From CAVYHX01 sp963768415 (GTDB lineage Bacteria; Pseudomonadota; Gammaproteobacteria; UBA9214), in the NCBI GenBank assembly GCA_963768415.1, contig CAVYHX010000026.1, positions 1 through 64,000 of the forward strand: a DNA stretch of 64,000 nucleotides. The letters run 5' to 3'. Positions 8,753-17,736 of the stretch are shown here, piece by piece. How positions within the stretch are numbered: the stretch's first letter is position 1; each line of letters starts with the position of its first letter. Below the pieces are notes generated by a model. The model made no database searches, was not told where the DNA came from, and was given only the letters and a program-made list of their open reading frames with translations. The translations under genes and the position numbers were made by a program.

Positions 8753-11011
8753 ATGGCAGGCAGCGAAAAAGACCGGCGCCAGTTTCCAGGAGAGCACTGT
8801 GCTGATGCATCCAATCTGCATGATGTACTGCGCTCGCAGCTGAAAGAGTACAATTATGTCCTCGAAATCACGCCAGACGATTTCGCTATCCTCGAAAAGT
8901 ACCGGGAACAGGTGGCCGCCGGCACCGCCGGGTTTGCCGAGATCTACCACGACTATCTGTATTCCAATCCGGATATCACCGATATGTTGTATGCCCGTGA
9001 ACGCCAGGGCGTCGATATCAGCAAGCTGGTGCGCTATGAGCTGAAATGCCTGACTGACGGCATATTCAGTCAAACAGAATTGACGCGCGAAGCCGAATTA
9101 CTGGCATGCGGCAGGTTTCACCAGGAAAATGACTACCGACCTGCATGGGTGATCGGCGCCTACAGGCTGATCATCGATCATCTGCGTGAACAATTGAATG
9201 GCCTGGCTATTCCCCTGCCAGACAAGCACAAACTCAAGACATGCCTGACCAAGGTGTTGTTGCGGGACCTGGGTATTGTGCTGGAGGGTTACTGGCAAAC
9301 GTCGTACCACCTGCTCGGCAATGAACAGGGTAATTTATACGAACAACTCCGTCAGGCCGAAGACCTGCTGGCCGGATTTCCGTATTTGATATGGAGTGTC
9401 GATGTCAAGACGAGCAAGTTAATCTGCCAGAATAAAGCCATGCAGGCCCTGTATCCTCAGGGTCCGGAAGCACCGATCCCGTTCTTGTCCGACACGGAAG
9501 AGGCAGACCAGCAATTACTGCTGTCGGCATGGCAGGATGCGGTGAACGGAACAAATGCGCATATCGAGGTGCAAGTGTCACTCGCGGGCGGTGACCGGCA
9601 CTGGTACCGCTTGTCACTCTATCCGGCCACAACCGGTCGTGGACGCCCTGATCGAATCAATTGCTTTGTCGAGGATATTGACCGGCTCATCAGTGAGCGC
9701 AAGCAACTCGAGCAGCTGGCGACAACTGACAGTTTGACGGGTGTTCCCAATCGTGCCCTGCTGGTTGATCACATCGTCAAGGCGCTTGCCGCCTCACGCC
9801 GGGTACCCGGTTCGCAAGTGGTCGTGATCTCGGTCGATATCAATCATTTCAAGATGTACAACGATACCCTGGGGCGTGATGTCGGGGACATCCTGTTGCG
9901 GGATGTTGCCATTCGTCTCAACTCGATTGTGCGCGAATCCGATTCACTGGCGCGCCTGGGTGGCGATCAATTCGGTATATTATTGCAGCCGGTCAGTGAT
10001 TTCAGGACGGCGACAGACCGTGTCATTACCCAGATACTCGATTCGTTCGATATCCCGTTTTCCTGCCAGGACAAGCAACTGTGTGTCAGTTTGACGCTGG
10101 GGATCGCCTGTTTTCCCGATGATGGTGCGAATGAAGCGACACTGCTGGCCAATGCGGAAAGCGCCATGCACAGAGCGAAACGCAACAGTCTGCCGTATCA
10201 GTATTTTGACCCGACGAATGATGTCAGCCCGGCCGAGCAGTTGCGTTATTCCGGGCAGATAGGCAGCGCCCTGCACAATAACGAGTTTGAGTTGCATTAT
10301 CAGCCGCAGGTGGATATCGAGACATCGACGCTGGTTGGTGCAGAAGCGTTGCTGCGCTGGGAGCATCCGAAGGATGGCATCATAATGCCGCAGCGCATCA
10401 TTCCGGTCGCAGAACAACTGGGTATGATTTCACCAATCACCAACTGGGTTCTTGTTACTGCGTTGCAGCAGTGCAAGCAATGGTCATATGATGGCGTGCA
10501 TATTCCGGTGTCTGTCAACGTTTCCGCGCGCTCCTTCCAGAATCCGCGCCTGCTGGAGAAGATACACTGGGCCTTGCACGAGGCGGATATCGATGGTGAT
10601 TATCTCGAGATAGAAATTACCGAAGCCACCCTCATGCAGGATCTGGAGCGCGCAGCGAGTGTTCTGAACGAACTCAGTAACTCGGGAGTTACGATAGCAA
10701 TCGATGACTTCGGTACCGGTTACTCGTCCCTTTCATACCTCAAGCGCCTGCCGATACATACACTCAAGATTGACCAGTCATTTATTGCAGATATCGCATT
10801 TGATAAACAGGATGTCGCAATTGTCCGCTCCATCATTGATCTGGGACATAATCTCGGCTGCAAGGTCATCGCAGAAGGTGTCGAGAATATTTCGAGCTGG
10901 AAAATGCTGAGCAGTCTGGGGTGTGACATGGCCCAGGGATTTCATATCAGCAAACCACTCACCGACGCCGGGTTCGTCAACTGGGCAAGCACTGCTGCCA
11001 GGCAAGCGTGA
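8753..11011 (+). CDS. globin-sensor PAS-GGDEF-EAL c-di-GMP protein
   Basis: Signalling protein for cyclic di-GMP. Order: an N-terminal globin-coupled-sensor domain (about residues 30-185) with the proximal-His segment GRFHQENDYRPAWVIGAY; a PAS-like domain (about 205-325); GGDEF; EAL. The GGDEF signature reads GGDQF (403-407), so the catalytic Glu is Gln and cyclase activity is doubtful. An inhibitory-site RxxD (RESD) sits five residues upstream of it. The EAL domain keeps EALLRW, NVSARSF, EIEITEA, DDFGTGYSSL and AEGVE, so c-di-GMP phosphodiesterase activity is likely. The heme domain suggests control by oxygen or another gas. ATG 8753 is chosen because the upstream extension to ATG 8633 is not family-like. 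Neither start has a good ribosome binding site. It sits between fleQ and flhG-fliA, suggesting a role in motility. Confidence 0.85.
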   Translation: MAGSEKDRRQFPGEHCADASNLHDVLRSQLKEYNYVLEITPDDFAILEKYREQVAAGTAGFAEIYHDYLYSNPDITDMLYARERQGVDISKLVRYELKCLTDGIFSQTELTREAELLACGRFHQENDYRPAWVIGAYRLIIDHLREQLNGLAIPLPDKHKLKTCLTKVLLRDLGIVLEGYWQTSYHLLGNEQGNLYEQLRQAEDLLAGFPYLIWSVDVKTSKLICQNKAMQALYPQGPEAPIPFLSDTEEADQQLLLSAWQDAVNGTNAHIEVQVSLAGGDRHWYRLSLYPATTGRGRPDRINCFVEDIDRLISERKQLEQLATTDSLTGVPNRALLVDHIVKALAASRRVPGSQVVVISVDINHFKMYNDTLGRDVGDILLRDVAIRLNSIVRESDSLARLGGDQFGILLQPVSDFRTATDRVITQILDSFDIPFSCQDKQLCVSLTLGIACFPDDGANEATLLANAESAMHRAKRNSLPYQYFDPTNDVSPAEQLRYSGQIGSALHNNEFELHYQPQVDIETSTLVGAEALLRWEHPKDGIIMPQRIIPVAEQLGMISPITNWVLVTALQQCKQWSYDGVHIPVSVNVSARSFQNPRLLEKIHWALHEADIDGDYLEIEITEATLMQDLERAASVLNELSNSGVTIAIDDFGTGYSSLSYLKRLPIHTLKIDQSFIADIAFDKQDVAIVRSIIDLGHNLGCKVIAEGVENISSWKMLSSLGCDMAQGFHISKPLTDAGFVNWASTAARQA

Positions 11012-11173
11012 TAGCGCTCGCCTGACCCGGGATTGCCCGGAGCGTTCGCCGGCCCCCCCGTTTTCCACCTCCAGCCAGGGTCATCAGTCGGCGTCCTGCT
11101 GTCATTTCTTCGCCTCCATCGGCAAAAAGTCAAAAACATGACAGCAACTGGCTGTCCTGTGACTAAGCAGTGA

Positions 11174-11211
11174 AGACTTATTTAACATATATAAAACAAT
11201 AAGATAAGTCT
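11174..11211. repeat. inverted repeat in the flhG leader
   Basis: The arms AGACTTAT (11174-11181) and ATAAGTCT (11204-11211) are perfect inverted repeats around an AT-rich 22-nt centre. This is the only structure I can see in the gene-free stretch 11012-11364. It could be an operator or the end of the upstream transcript. Confidence 0.4.
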
Positions 11212-11364
11212 ATTTAGCGGACGCGCCAGGGGTGCCTTTGAGATTGGTATGCATGTTGCAAGTGTGACCACACGCAGCAAGTCGCTGCAGGCAATCACAA
11301 GTAAGCAACGACATGAATCGACTGGCACACACAGTGAATTTCCCCGGCAGCAGGAGCGTACTGC

Positions 11365-12255
11365 ATGCTGCTTTCTGACGTAAAGCTGGGCCATGCGGGG
11401 GTCAGCTCCCGGCAGCGCACGGCGAATGGTCCGGTACAGGTCATAGCGGTAACCAGCAGTGCTGCCGGAACCGGCAAGACCAACATCGCAGTCAATATAT
11501 CACTGGCGCTGGTCAGCATGGGCTATCGAATCCTGCTGCTGGATGCCGACTTTGGCAAGGCGTGCGCCAGCATCCTGCTGGGAGTGGAATCCACCTATAC
11601 GCTTTACGACGTTCTTGACGGTAACCAGAGTCTGGAGGACATCCTGGTACACGGGCCTGACGGGCTGATGACGATAGCGGCAGCCTCCGGCAACCAGCAG
11701 CTTGCAGAGCTCGGCTCAGATGAATGCGCCGGTCTGGTGCGTGTCTTCAGTGACCTTAAATCCCCGGTCGACATCCTGATCATCGATATGTCAGGCGGAA
11801 TATCCGCAAGCATGAATAGTTTCTGCCGGGCCGCGTCGGAAGTTCTTGTCCTGGTCTCGGGCGATCCGGATTCGCTGCAGGAGTGTGCAGAGCAGATTCG
11901 AAAAATGTTTTCAGGATACGGGATATCCCGTTTCCGTATTCTGGTGAACAGGGTAACAAGCGCGCAGCAGGGCGATGAAATATTCCGCGCGCTGCTCGGA
12001 CAGTTTCTGCATGAACACGATATCGCTATAACGTATGCCGGATATATCCCGGAAGACGAGTATCTGCGCAAGTCGGCTGCCGATGCCCAGGCAGTCGTTG
12101 CCGCCTATCCACACAGCCGCTCAGCGATGGCGCTCATGAATCTCGCCAGACGGATAAAGGGCTGGCCGCTGCCGGAATGCGCCGGCGGACATCTTGAATT
12201 CTTTGTTGAACGCTTGATCCAGAAAGAAAACGTCGAATCGGAGGTGACCTCATGA
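11365..12255 (+). CDS. flhG: FlhG/FleN-type MinD-family ATPase with unusual Walker A
   Basis: P-loop ATPase of the MinD/ParA family that limits flagellar number and, as FleN, restrains FleQ. The sequence has VQVIAVTSSAAGTGKTN (Walker A, residues 31-39), ILLLDADFGKACASILLGV, VDILIIDMSGG (Walker B-like) and a conserved tail. The family's deviant Walker A is KGGxGKT. Here it is AAGTGKT, so the signature lysine is Ala33. That lysine contacts the partner subunit's phosphates in the ATP dimer. This copy may therefore dimerise or hydrolyse differently, or be regulatory only. The position directly before fliA (ATGA overlap at 12252) matches flhG in other gammas. AGGAG lies about 9 nt before the ATG. 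Confidence 0.8.
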   Translation: MLLSDVKLGHAGVSSRQRTANGPVQVIAVTSSAAGTGKTNIAVNISLALVSMGYRILLLDADFGKACASILLGVESTYTLYDVLDGNQSLEDILVHGPDGLMTIAAASGNQQLAELGSDECAGLVRVFSDLKSPVDILIIDMSGGISASMNSFCRAASEVLVLVSGDPDSLQECAEQIRKMFSGYGISRFRILVNRVTSAQQGDEIFRALLGQFLHEHDIAITYAGYIPEDEYLRKSAADAQAVVAAYPHSRSAMALMNLARRIKGWPLPECAGGHLEFFVERLIQKENVESEVTS

Positions 12256-12980
12256 AGGGTAATACTGCATCAGTCCAGTGTGATCAAAAAGCCAGCAATG
12301 AACTGGTTGTCATGCATGAATCGCTAGTCAAGAGGATTGCTTATCATTTAATGAGTCGCCTGCCGCCGAGTGTGCATGCCGATGACCTGATTCAGGCGGG
12401 CATGATCGGTCTGATCGAGGCCTCGAGAAAATTTGACCCGGAACAGGGAGCCAGTTTCGAAACCTACGCCGGAATCCGGATACGCGGTGCGATGCTTGAT
12501 GAAATCAGGCGCACGGACTGGACGCCGCGTTCGGTTCACCGCAAGGCACGTGAAGTGGCCGAGGTGGTGCGCAGGATTGAAAACGAGAAGGGACGCGACG
12601 CGCGCGATATAGAGGTCGCCGAGGCCATGGATATGGATCTGGCCGATTACCACAAGATCCTGCAGGATGCGACCGGATGCCGTATTTTCAGCCTCGAGGA
12701 TCCGGGGACGCTGGGTGATGACGGGTATTCATACAATAACCGCCAGCCGGATCAACCACTGGAAAACCTGCAGAAGGCAGATTTCAAACAGGGACTGGCG
12801 GGCGCCATCAAGGGATTACCGGAACGGGAACGCCTGGTGATGGCCTTGTATTACGATGAAGAACTCAACCTTCGGGAAATCGGTGAAGTGCTCGGTGTCA
12901 GTGAATCCAGGGTATGCCAGATTCATGGTCAGGCGCTTATCAGGCTGCGGGCCCGTATGGAAAAATGGTTGACTGAATAA
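12252..12980 (+). CDS. fliA: RNA polymerase sigma factor FliA (sigma-28)
   Basis: Directs transcription of late flagellar genes (filament, chemotaxis). 242 residues, the usual length. Region 2 has ADDLIQAGMIGLIEASRKFD and FETYAGIRIRGAMLDEIR. Region 3 has SVHRKAREVAEVV. Region 4 has LPERERLVMALYYDEELN and LREIGEVLGVSESRVCQIH. The start codon overlaps the flhG stop by four bases, so translation is coupled. It would be held inactive by FlgM, for which a short candidate lies at 6277-6429. Confidence 0.95.
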   Translation: MKGNTASVQCDQKASNELVVMHESLVKRIAYHLMSRLPPSVHADDLIQAGMIGLIEASRKFDPEQGASFETYAGIRIRGAMLDEIRRTDWTPRSVHRKAREVAEVVRRIENEKGRDARDIEVAEAMDMDLADYHKILQDATGCRIFSLEDPGTLGDDGYSYNNRQPDQPLENLQKADFKQGLAGAIKGLPERERLVMALYYDEELNLREIGEVLGVSESRVCQIHGQALIRLRARMEKWLTE

Positions 12981-13012
12981 CCGGCGTTACGCAGACACAG
13001 GCAGCGCGGGCG

Positions 13013-13504
13013 ATGAAGCACAGTCAGCATATCTCTGTATGGTATGCGAAACGCGGCGCTGCAATCAGGGGCCCCTATAATCCGCAACAGGTTACCCGCT
13101 ATATGCTCCTCGGCCGTATTCGCCTGGATGATCTGCTCAGCCAGGACCAGGAGTCGTGGTATGCCGCAGAATCAATTACTGAACTGATGCCGCCGGAACT
13201 GACCACACCGGATACTCCTGACGATTACCGCCTGCTGGTTAAGGCGCAGCTGCAGGTTGATGAGCGCAAGGGTGAGCGGCGCAGTTGCCAGGGTTGTGCA
13301 AACAGTACCGCATGCCAGTCAGAACGGCGTACCCGTGTCGAGCGCCGCCAGGTGGACGGCAGGCGCTTCGTCAGTCACGCAGCAGCTGATAGCTTCAAAA
13401 CACACCGCTTCAAGGCCTCCCCGCGCTCACAGATACGCACCTTCCTGTACTCCGTGTTGCTGGCAACCCTGATACTCGTCTGGCTCACTCCCGCGATAAA
13501 TTGA
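13013..13504 (+). CDS. GYF_2/DUF4339-domain membrane protein
   Basis: 163 residues. The N-terminal 50 residues (VWYAKRGAAIRGPYNPQQV, then IRLDDLLSQDQESWY) match the GYF_2 pattern of a Trp-Tyr start, Gly-Pro and a second W, a fold thought to bind peptides. The middle is rich in Arg, Glu and Cys (RRSCQGC, ERRTRVERRQ). The last 20 residues form one transmembrane helix (TFLYSVLLATLILVWL). It follows fliA by 32 bp and is probably in the same operon. Its end overlaps the convergent AMMECR1 gene by 20 bp. Function unknown. Confidence 0.65.
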   Translation: MKHSQHISVWYAKRGAAIRGPYNPQQVTRYMLLGRIRLDDLLSQDQESWYAAESITELMPPELTTPDTPDDYRLLVKAQLQVDERKGERRSCQGCANSTACQSERRTRVERRQVDGRRFVSHAAADSFKTHRFKASPRSQIRTFLYSVLLATLILVWLTPAIN

Positions 13505-14123
13505 CAGTATTGCCTGCCGACTCCTCGATACCTGCGACCGTGGCGGAAAAGGATTCGGTCGTGTAGCGCCAGAATTGCAGCGTATCTGACCAGTAATCGG
13601 CCGTCAGGCCGGCCTTTTCCCTGAGATGTGCGAGGAACTGCCGTGGTTGTGGCAGGGATTCCCATACGGCGGGCAGGAATGTAGCGCGCCGTCCGGGGGT
13701 CTGAAGAATCAGGCCGTCGATGCCGGGACGCAGGGTCGCCAGCAGTGTTTCCTCCGAATCGCATGTCACGGCTTCCTGCGGTCCGATGACGGAGAGCTGC
13801 AGGACCAGGCCCTCGAGTTCTTCGGGGCGCAGGGGCGGAAAGCGTGGATCCCTGAAGGCGGCAGCAAAGGCATTTTGTGCGACATCGTTCACCAGGGGCT
13901 TGCCCGGTTCGAGTGAACCGATACAGCCGCGCAATGAACCGTCAGCGTTGTTCAAGGTGACGAAACAGGCCCGCGCCTGTTGCAGGGGTTCCGGGTATTC
14001 ATCCGGGTTGACGGTGAGTGGCTTGCCGGAATCGAGGCCGGATTTTATCGCGGCCAGGGCGGTTTGCAGCAGTAACGCACGCTCCCCGGTGGTGTATTCC
14101 CTACTGGTCTGAGTTGATGACAT
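13485..14123 (-). CDS. amrA: AmmeMemoRadiSam system protein A (AMMECR1 family)
   Basis: AMMECR1-domain protein of unknown biochemical activity. Its genes travel with a Memo-like protein and a radical SAM enzyme in many prokaryotes. Recognisable blocks are LRGCIGSLEPGKPLVNDVAQ, FAAAFRDPRFPPLRPEELE, LQLSVIGPQEAV and TFLPAVWESLPQPRQFLAHL. I take ATG 14121-14123 (MSSTQTSREYTTGERALLL) as start because the longer frame has an un-family-like extension. The start lies inside the end of the Memo gene (23-bp overlap), so the two are one operon. The third member, the radical SAM protein, is not in this window. Confidence 0.85.
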   Translation of the reverse strand: MSSTQTSREYTTGERALLLQTALAAIKSGLDSGKPLTVNPDEYPEPLQQARACFVTLNNADGSLRGCIGSLEPGKPLVNDVAQNAFAAAFRDPRFPPLRPEELEGLVLQLSVIGPQEAVTCDSEETLLATLRPGIDGLILQTPGRRATFLPAVWESLPQPRQFLAHLREKAGLTADYWSDTLQFWRYTTESFSATVAGIEESAGNTVNLSRE

Positions 14124-14904
14124 AGGTCCCGTATCCGACGACCTGATCGCGTGGCCCTGCGGTGTCTCCCGAATTACGCAGGTCAATCATACTTGCTGCC
14201 AATCCGTGCCGGCGGGCATACAGCAATATGCCGCTGACAGGATTTCTGCCACAGGCATGGTCATAGTCGATAGCCTCGAAATCCAGTGCTTCGATGGCCT
14301 GCGACGTGGCCTTGTCAAGCTGCTTCGCAGTTGCGTAATCATGATAGTGGCTCAGATCCGAACTGATGATAAACAGGGTTTCATCTCCGCCCCACAGGCG
14401 TTCGATGACTGCACAGACGGCATCAGCCGAAACGTCGCCAGCTACAATCGGGACCAGTTTGAAATCATCCAGGGTGGCCTGCAGAAACGGTAACTGTACC
14501 TCCAGGCTATGTTCCTGGCGGTGGGCCTCGTCATCGATATGCACCTGCGGCAGGGAGCTGATCTGCGCGATGGCATCGGTATCGAGCGGCACCTCGCCGA
14601 GTGGTGTCATGAAGCTGTCTGCGGCAGGAACAGCCAGCCCCCGCAAGGCGACCCGGTGTGCCGGGCCGATCAGGACGACACGCCGGATTCGACTGGCCAC
14701 CTGACGCAGGCGTGCATAGCCGGTAGCCGCTACCGGGCCGGAGTAAACATATCCTGCATGGGGAACGATCAGGGCCTTGGGCGCGGGGCCGGTGCCAGCC
14801 GCCGCGACAGATAGTCTTCCAGCATTGCGATCCAGTGTCTGGCGATCGGCTGGATAAAACATGCCGGCCACTGCCGGCTGCCTGATCGCTTTCAATGCTG
14901 GCAT
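14101..14904 (-). CDS. amrB: AmmeMemoRadiSam system protein B (Memo family)
   Basis: Memo-family protein related to non-haem-iron dioxygenases. Key blocks are RQPAVAGMFYPAD at the N-terminus, ALIVPHAGYVYSGPVAATGY (family His), VVLIGPAHRV, EHSLEVQLPFLQ, FIISSDLSHYHDY and a C-terminal VVGYGTY. The start ATG 14902-14904 gives the usual N-terminus. The longer open frame runs back towards the tRNA-Leu gene and is rejected. It is followed by the AMMECR1 gene with overlap. The biochemical role of the pair is not established. Confidence 0.88.
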   Translation of the reverse strand: MPALKAIRQPAVAGMFYPADRQTLDRNAGRLSVAAAGTGPAPKALIVPHAGYVYSGPVAATGYARLRQVASRIRRVVLIGPAHRVALRGLAVPAADSFMTPLGEVPLDTDAIAQISSLPQVHIDDEAHRQEHSLEVQLPFLQATLDDFKLVPIVAGDVSADAVCAVIERLWGGDETLFIISSDLSHYHDYATAKQLDKATSQAIEALDFEAIDYDHACGRNPVSGILLYARRHGLAASMIDLRNSGDTAGPRDQVVGYGTYVINSDQ

Positions 14905-14997
14905 CCTGAAGGCACCGGAACATTCGGCAGGGTGGCGCGGGGAGATGGCATGTGCGTCATAAGATATATGATAATTAACAGCCTGGATTGCACGTAT

Positions 14998-15083
14998 TGG
15001 TGCCGAGGGCGAGAGTCGAACTCGCACGACCAATGGCCACCTGATTTTGAGTCAGGCGCGTCTACCAGTTCCGCCACCCCGGC
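14998..15083 (-). tRNA. tRNA-Leu(CAA)
   Basis: Type II tRNA of 86 nt on the minus strand with long variable arm, acceptor GCCGGGG/CCTCGGC and encoded CCA. The anticodon loop CTCAAAA gives CAA, reading TTG. It is divergent from queA. Confidence 0.95.
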
Positions 15084-15134
15084 CAGGGACACTAGTATAA
15101 GGGCCGTTGCGGCCCTGTGCTACCATGCCGCGCC

Positions 15135-16202
15135 ATGCAGCGCAGCGAGTTTCACTACGAGATCCCGGAAGAGCTGATAGCCGAACGCCCGTGCGCACAG
15201 CGCAGCGGCAGCCGGATGCTGTGCCTGGGGCCGGCGGCGGGCGCACCTGGCGGACCGGTATTTCACCGAATTACCCGACTTGCTGCGGCCGGGTGATTTG
15301 CTGGTATTTAATGATACCCGTGTCATTCCGGCACGCCTGCTGGGTGCAAAGGCATCGGGCGGGAAGGTCGAGGTGCTGGTTGAGCGCATCATGGATGATC
15401 ACCATGCCCTGGCCCATGTGCGCGCCAGCAAGGCGCCAAAACCGGGTACCCGGCTGGTCCTGGAAGGCGCACTCGAGGCCCGGGTGCATGGCCGTCAGGA
15501 CGACCTGTATGAGCTCGAGTTTGCGGGTGCGAAGACGGTGGCGGCGCTGCTCGAGGCCCATGGGCACATGTCCCTTGCCGCCGTATATCAAGCGCGCGGA
15601 TGTCCCGGCGGATCGGTCGCGCTACCAGACGATATACGCCCGTTCACCCGGCGCGGTGGCGGCGCCGACCGCCGGCCTGCATTTCGATGCACGACGTCAT
15701 GGCGCGCATCGAGGCGCGCGGTATCGATACTGCTTTTGTCACATTGCACATCGGTGCAGGCACCTTCCAGCCGGTGCGGGCCGCTGATGTCAACGACCAT
15801 GTCATGCATCATGAGTATTACGAGGTCAGTGAATCGGTGTGCAACAAGATCCATGCGGTGCGGCGCCGGGGAGGGCGCGTCGTTGCCGTTGGCACTACCG
15901 TGGTGCGCAGCCTGGAGTCGGCAACACCTGCAGGCGGGCTGCCGGTGCCCGGCAGGGGTGAAACCGACCTGTTCATCACGCCGGGTTATAAATTTCGCTG
16001 CATCGATGCCTTGCTGACAAATTTTCACTTGCCGGAATCCACCCTGCTGATGCTGGTGTGTGCCTTCGCCGGTTACGACACGGTTATGGCGGCCTACCGG
16101 CATGCGGTCAGCGCGGGATATCGTTTTTACAGCTACGGAGATGCCATGTTTATTCAGACACAGGACACACCCGGTCAACAGGTCGCGCTGAATGCAGTTT
16201 GA
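15135..16202 (+). CDS. queA: S-adenosylmethionine:tRNA ribosyltransferase-isomerase QueA, frameshifted
   Basis: Transfers the ribosyl part of SAM to preQ1 at tRNA position 34 to make epoxyqueuosine. It acts after Tgt, the next gene. Recognised blocks: EFHYEIPEELIAERP at the N-terminus, RPGDLLVFNDTRVIPARLLG, LAHVRASKAPKPGT, GAVAAPTAGLHFD, TAFVTLHIGAGTFQPVR, VGTTVVRSLE, LLTNFHLPESTLLMLVCAF and YRFYSYGDAMFI. Three extra bases, near 15231, 15585 and 15694, split it. Removing them restores a protein of usual length. ATG 15135 matches the family start. The stop overlaps the tgt start by 11 bp. Confidence 0.92.
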
Positions 16203-17309
16203 ACTGCTGTCAACTGACGGCAATGCCCGGCGCGGACGCATGGTGTTTGCACGCGGCAGCGTCGATACGCCGGCATTTATGCCGGTTGGTACCTACGGGA
16301 CAGTCAAGGCAATGACCCCGGAAGAAGTGTCTGCCACGGGTGCGCAGATTGTACTGGGCAATACCTTTCACCTGATGTTGCGGCCGGGTATCGAGGTGAT
16401 CAGGCAACATGGCACCTTGCATGACTTCATGCAGTGGCAGGGTCCAATTCTGACAGATTCGGGTGGTTTTCAGGTGTTCAGCCTGGATGCCCTGCGCAAG
16501 ATAACCGAGGAGGGTGTTCATTTCGCCTCTCCGGTCAACGGTGACCGGGTGTTCCTCGGGCCGGAGGAATCGATGCAGGTGCAGCGCGCGCTGGGCGCCG
16601 ATATCGTGATGATCTTTGACGAATGTACTCCTTACCCGGCCACCGAAGCCGAAGTGCAAGCCTCGATGGAGCTGTCCTTGCGCTGGGCACGGCGCAGCCG
16701 TGCGGCCCACGCAGATAACCCCGCAGCCTTGTTCGGCATTGTCCAGGGCGGCATGTACGCGTCCTTGCGCAGCCTTTCCCTGGAAGGCCTGCGTGACATC
16801 GGGTTTGACGGCTATGCCCTCGGCGGCCTGTCGGTCGGCGAGACCCGGGAGGAGCGTGAGGCAATACTCGGGCATACGGTCACTGACATGCCGGCGGACA
16901 AGCCGCGCTACCTGATGGGTGTGGGGACCCCGGAGGATCATCGTCGAGGCGGTGCGGCATGGTATTGACATGTTCGACTGTGTCCTGCCGACGCGCAATG
17001 CCCGCAACGGTCACCTGTTTGTCAGGGAGGGGGTGGTCCGAATCCGCAACAGCGCCTGCCGGACGGATACTGCCCCACCGGATGAGGACTGTCGGCTGCT
17101 ATACCTGCCGGAATTACAGCCGGGCCTACCTGCACCATCTGGATAAATGCAACGAGATTCTGGGGGCGCGACTGAATACCATACATAACCTGACCTACTA
17201 CCAGGACCTGATGGCCGGGCTGCGGGAGGCCATCGAGCGGCGGACCCTGGAAAACTTTCGCAGGGAATTTTATGAGCGGCGGGGCCAAACGCTACCAGCT
17301 GTGCCATAA
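16192..17309 (+). CDS. tgt: queuine tRNA-ribosyltransferase Tgt, frameshifted
   Basis: Swaps guanine 34 for preQ1 in GU(N) tRNAs. Recognised: FMPVGTYGTVKAMTPEEV, LGNTFHLMLRPG, ILTDSGGFQVFSL (catalytic Asp), DIVMIFDECTPYPA, GGLSVGETREER, PRYLMGVGTPED and DMFDCVLPTRNARNG (nucleophile Asp). The zinc site is EDC...CYTCRNYSRAYLHH. Two extra bases, near 16937 (GGATCATCG) and near 17092 (CGGCTGC), break the frame. Together with queA it forms the queuosine pair, upstream of yajC-secD-secF as in E. coli. Confidence 0.93.
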
Positions 17310-17389
17310 TGTGCCGCCATTATTCAGGATGATGCGCCATGTGTGCATCCATAGACACGCACCAGCCAGGCAGGAGTGAGAAACCGGAT

Positions 17390-17716
17390 ATGAATTTTCT
17401 AATATCAGATGCAATGGCGGCGGCACCGCAGGGACAGGGAGATCAGCTGATGAGCTTTTTGCCCCTGATCGTTATTTTCGTGGTGTTTTATTTCCTGTTG
17501 ATACGCCCGCAGAGCAAGAAGGCCAAGGAACACAAGCAGATGGTCGAATCGCTGGCCAAGGGTGACGAAGTAGTCACCAATGGCGGGCTGCTGGGGCGAA
17601 TTTCCGGGGTCGGTGAGAATTTTCTGGAGGTGGAGCTCGGCGATGGAGTCACCGTGAAGGTGCAACGCCAGGCGGTTGCCAGCTTGATGCCCAAGGGTAC
17701 CATCAAGGCGCTGTGA
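17390..17716 (+). CDS. yajC: preprotein translocase subunit YajC
   Basis: Small inner-membrane partner of SecDF-YidC. 108 residues from ATG 17390: short N-terminal segment, one transmembrane helix (LPLIVIFVVFYFLLIRP), then the conserved GDEVVTNGGLLGRISGVGEN and VTVKVQRQAVASLMPKGT. The upstream frame extension to 17339 is unlike the family. AGGAG lies a little far (about 13 nt) upstream. Confidence 0.95.
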   Translation: MNFLISDAMAAAPQGQGDQLMSFLPLIVIFVVFYFLLIRPQSKKAKEHKQMVESLAKGDEVVTNGGLLGRISGVGENFLEVELGDGVTVKVQRQAVASLMPKGTIKAL

Positions 17717-17736
17717 ACGCGTAAAGGACTATAACC

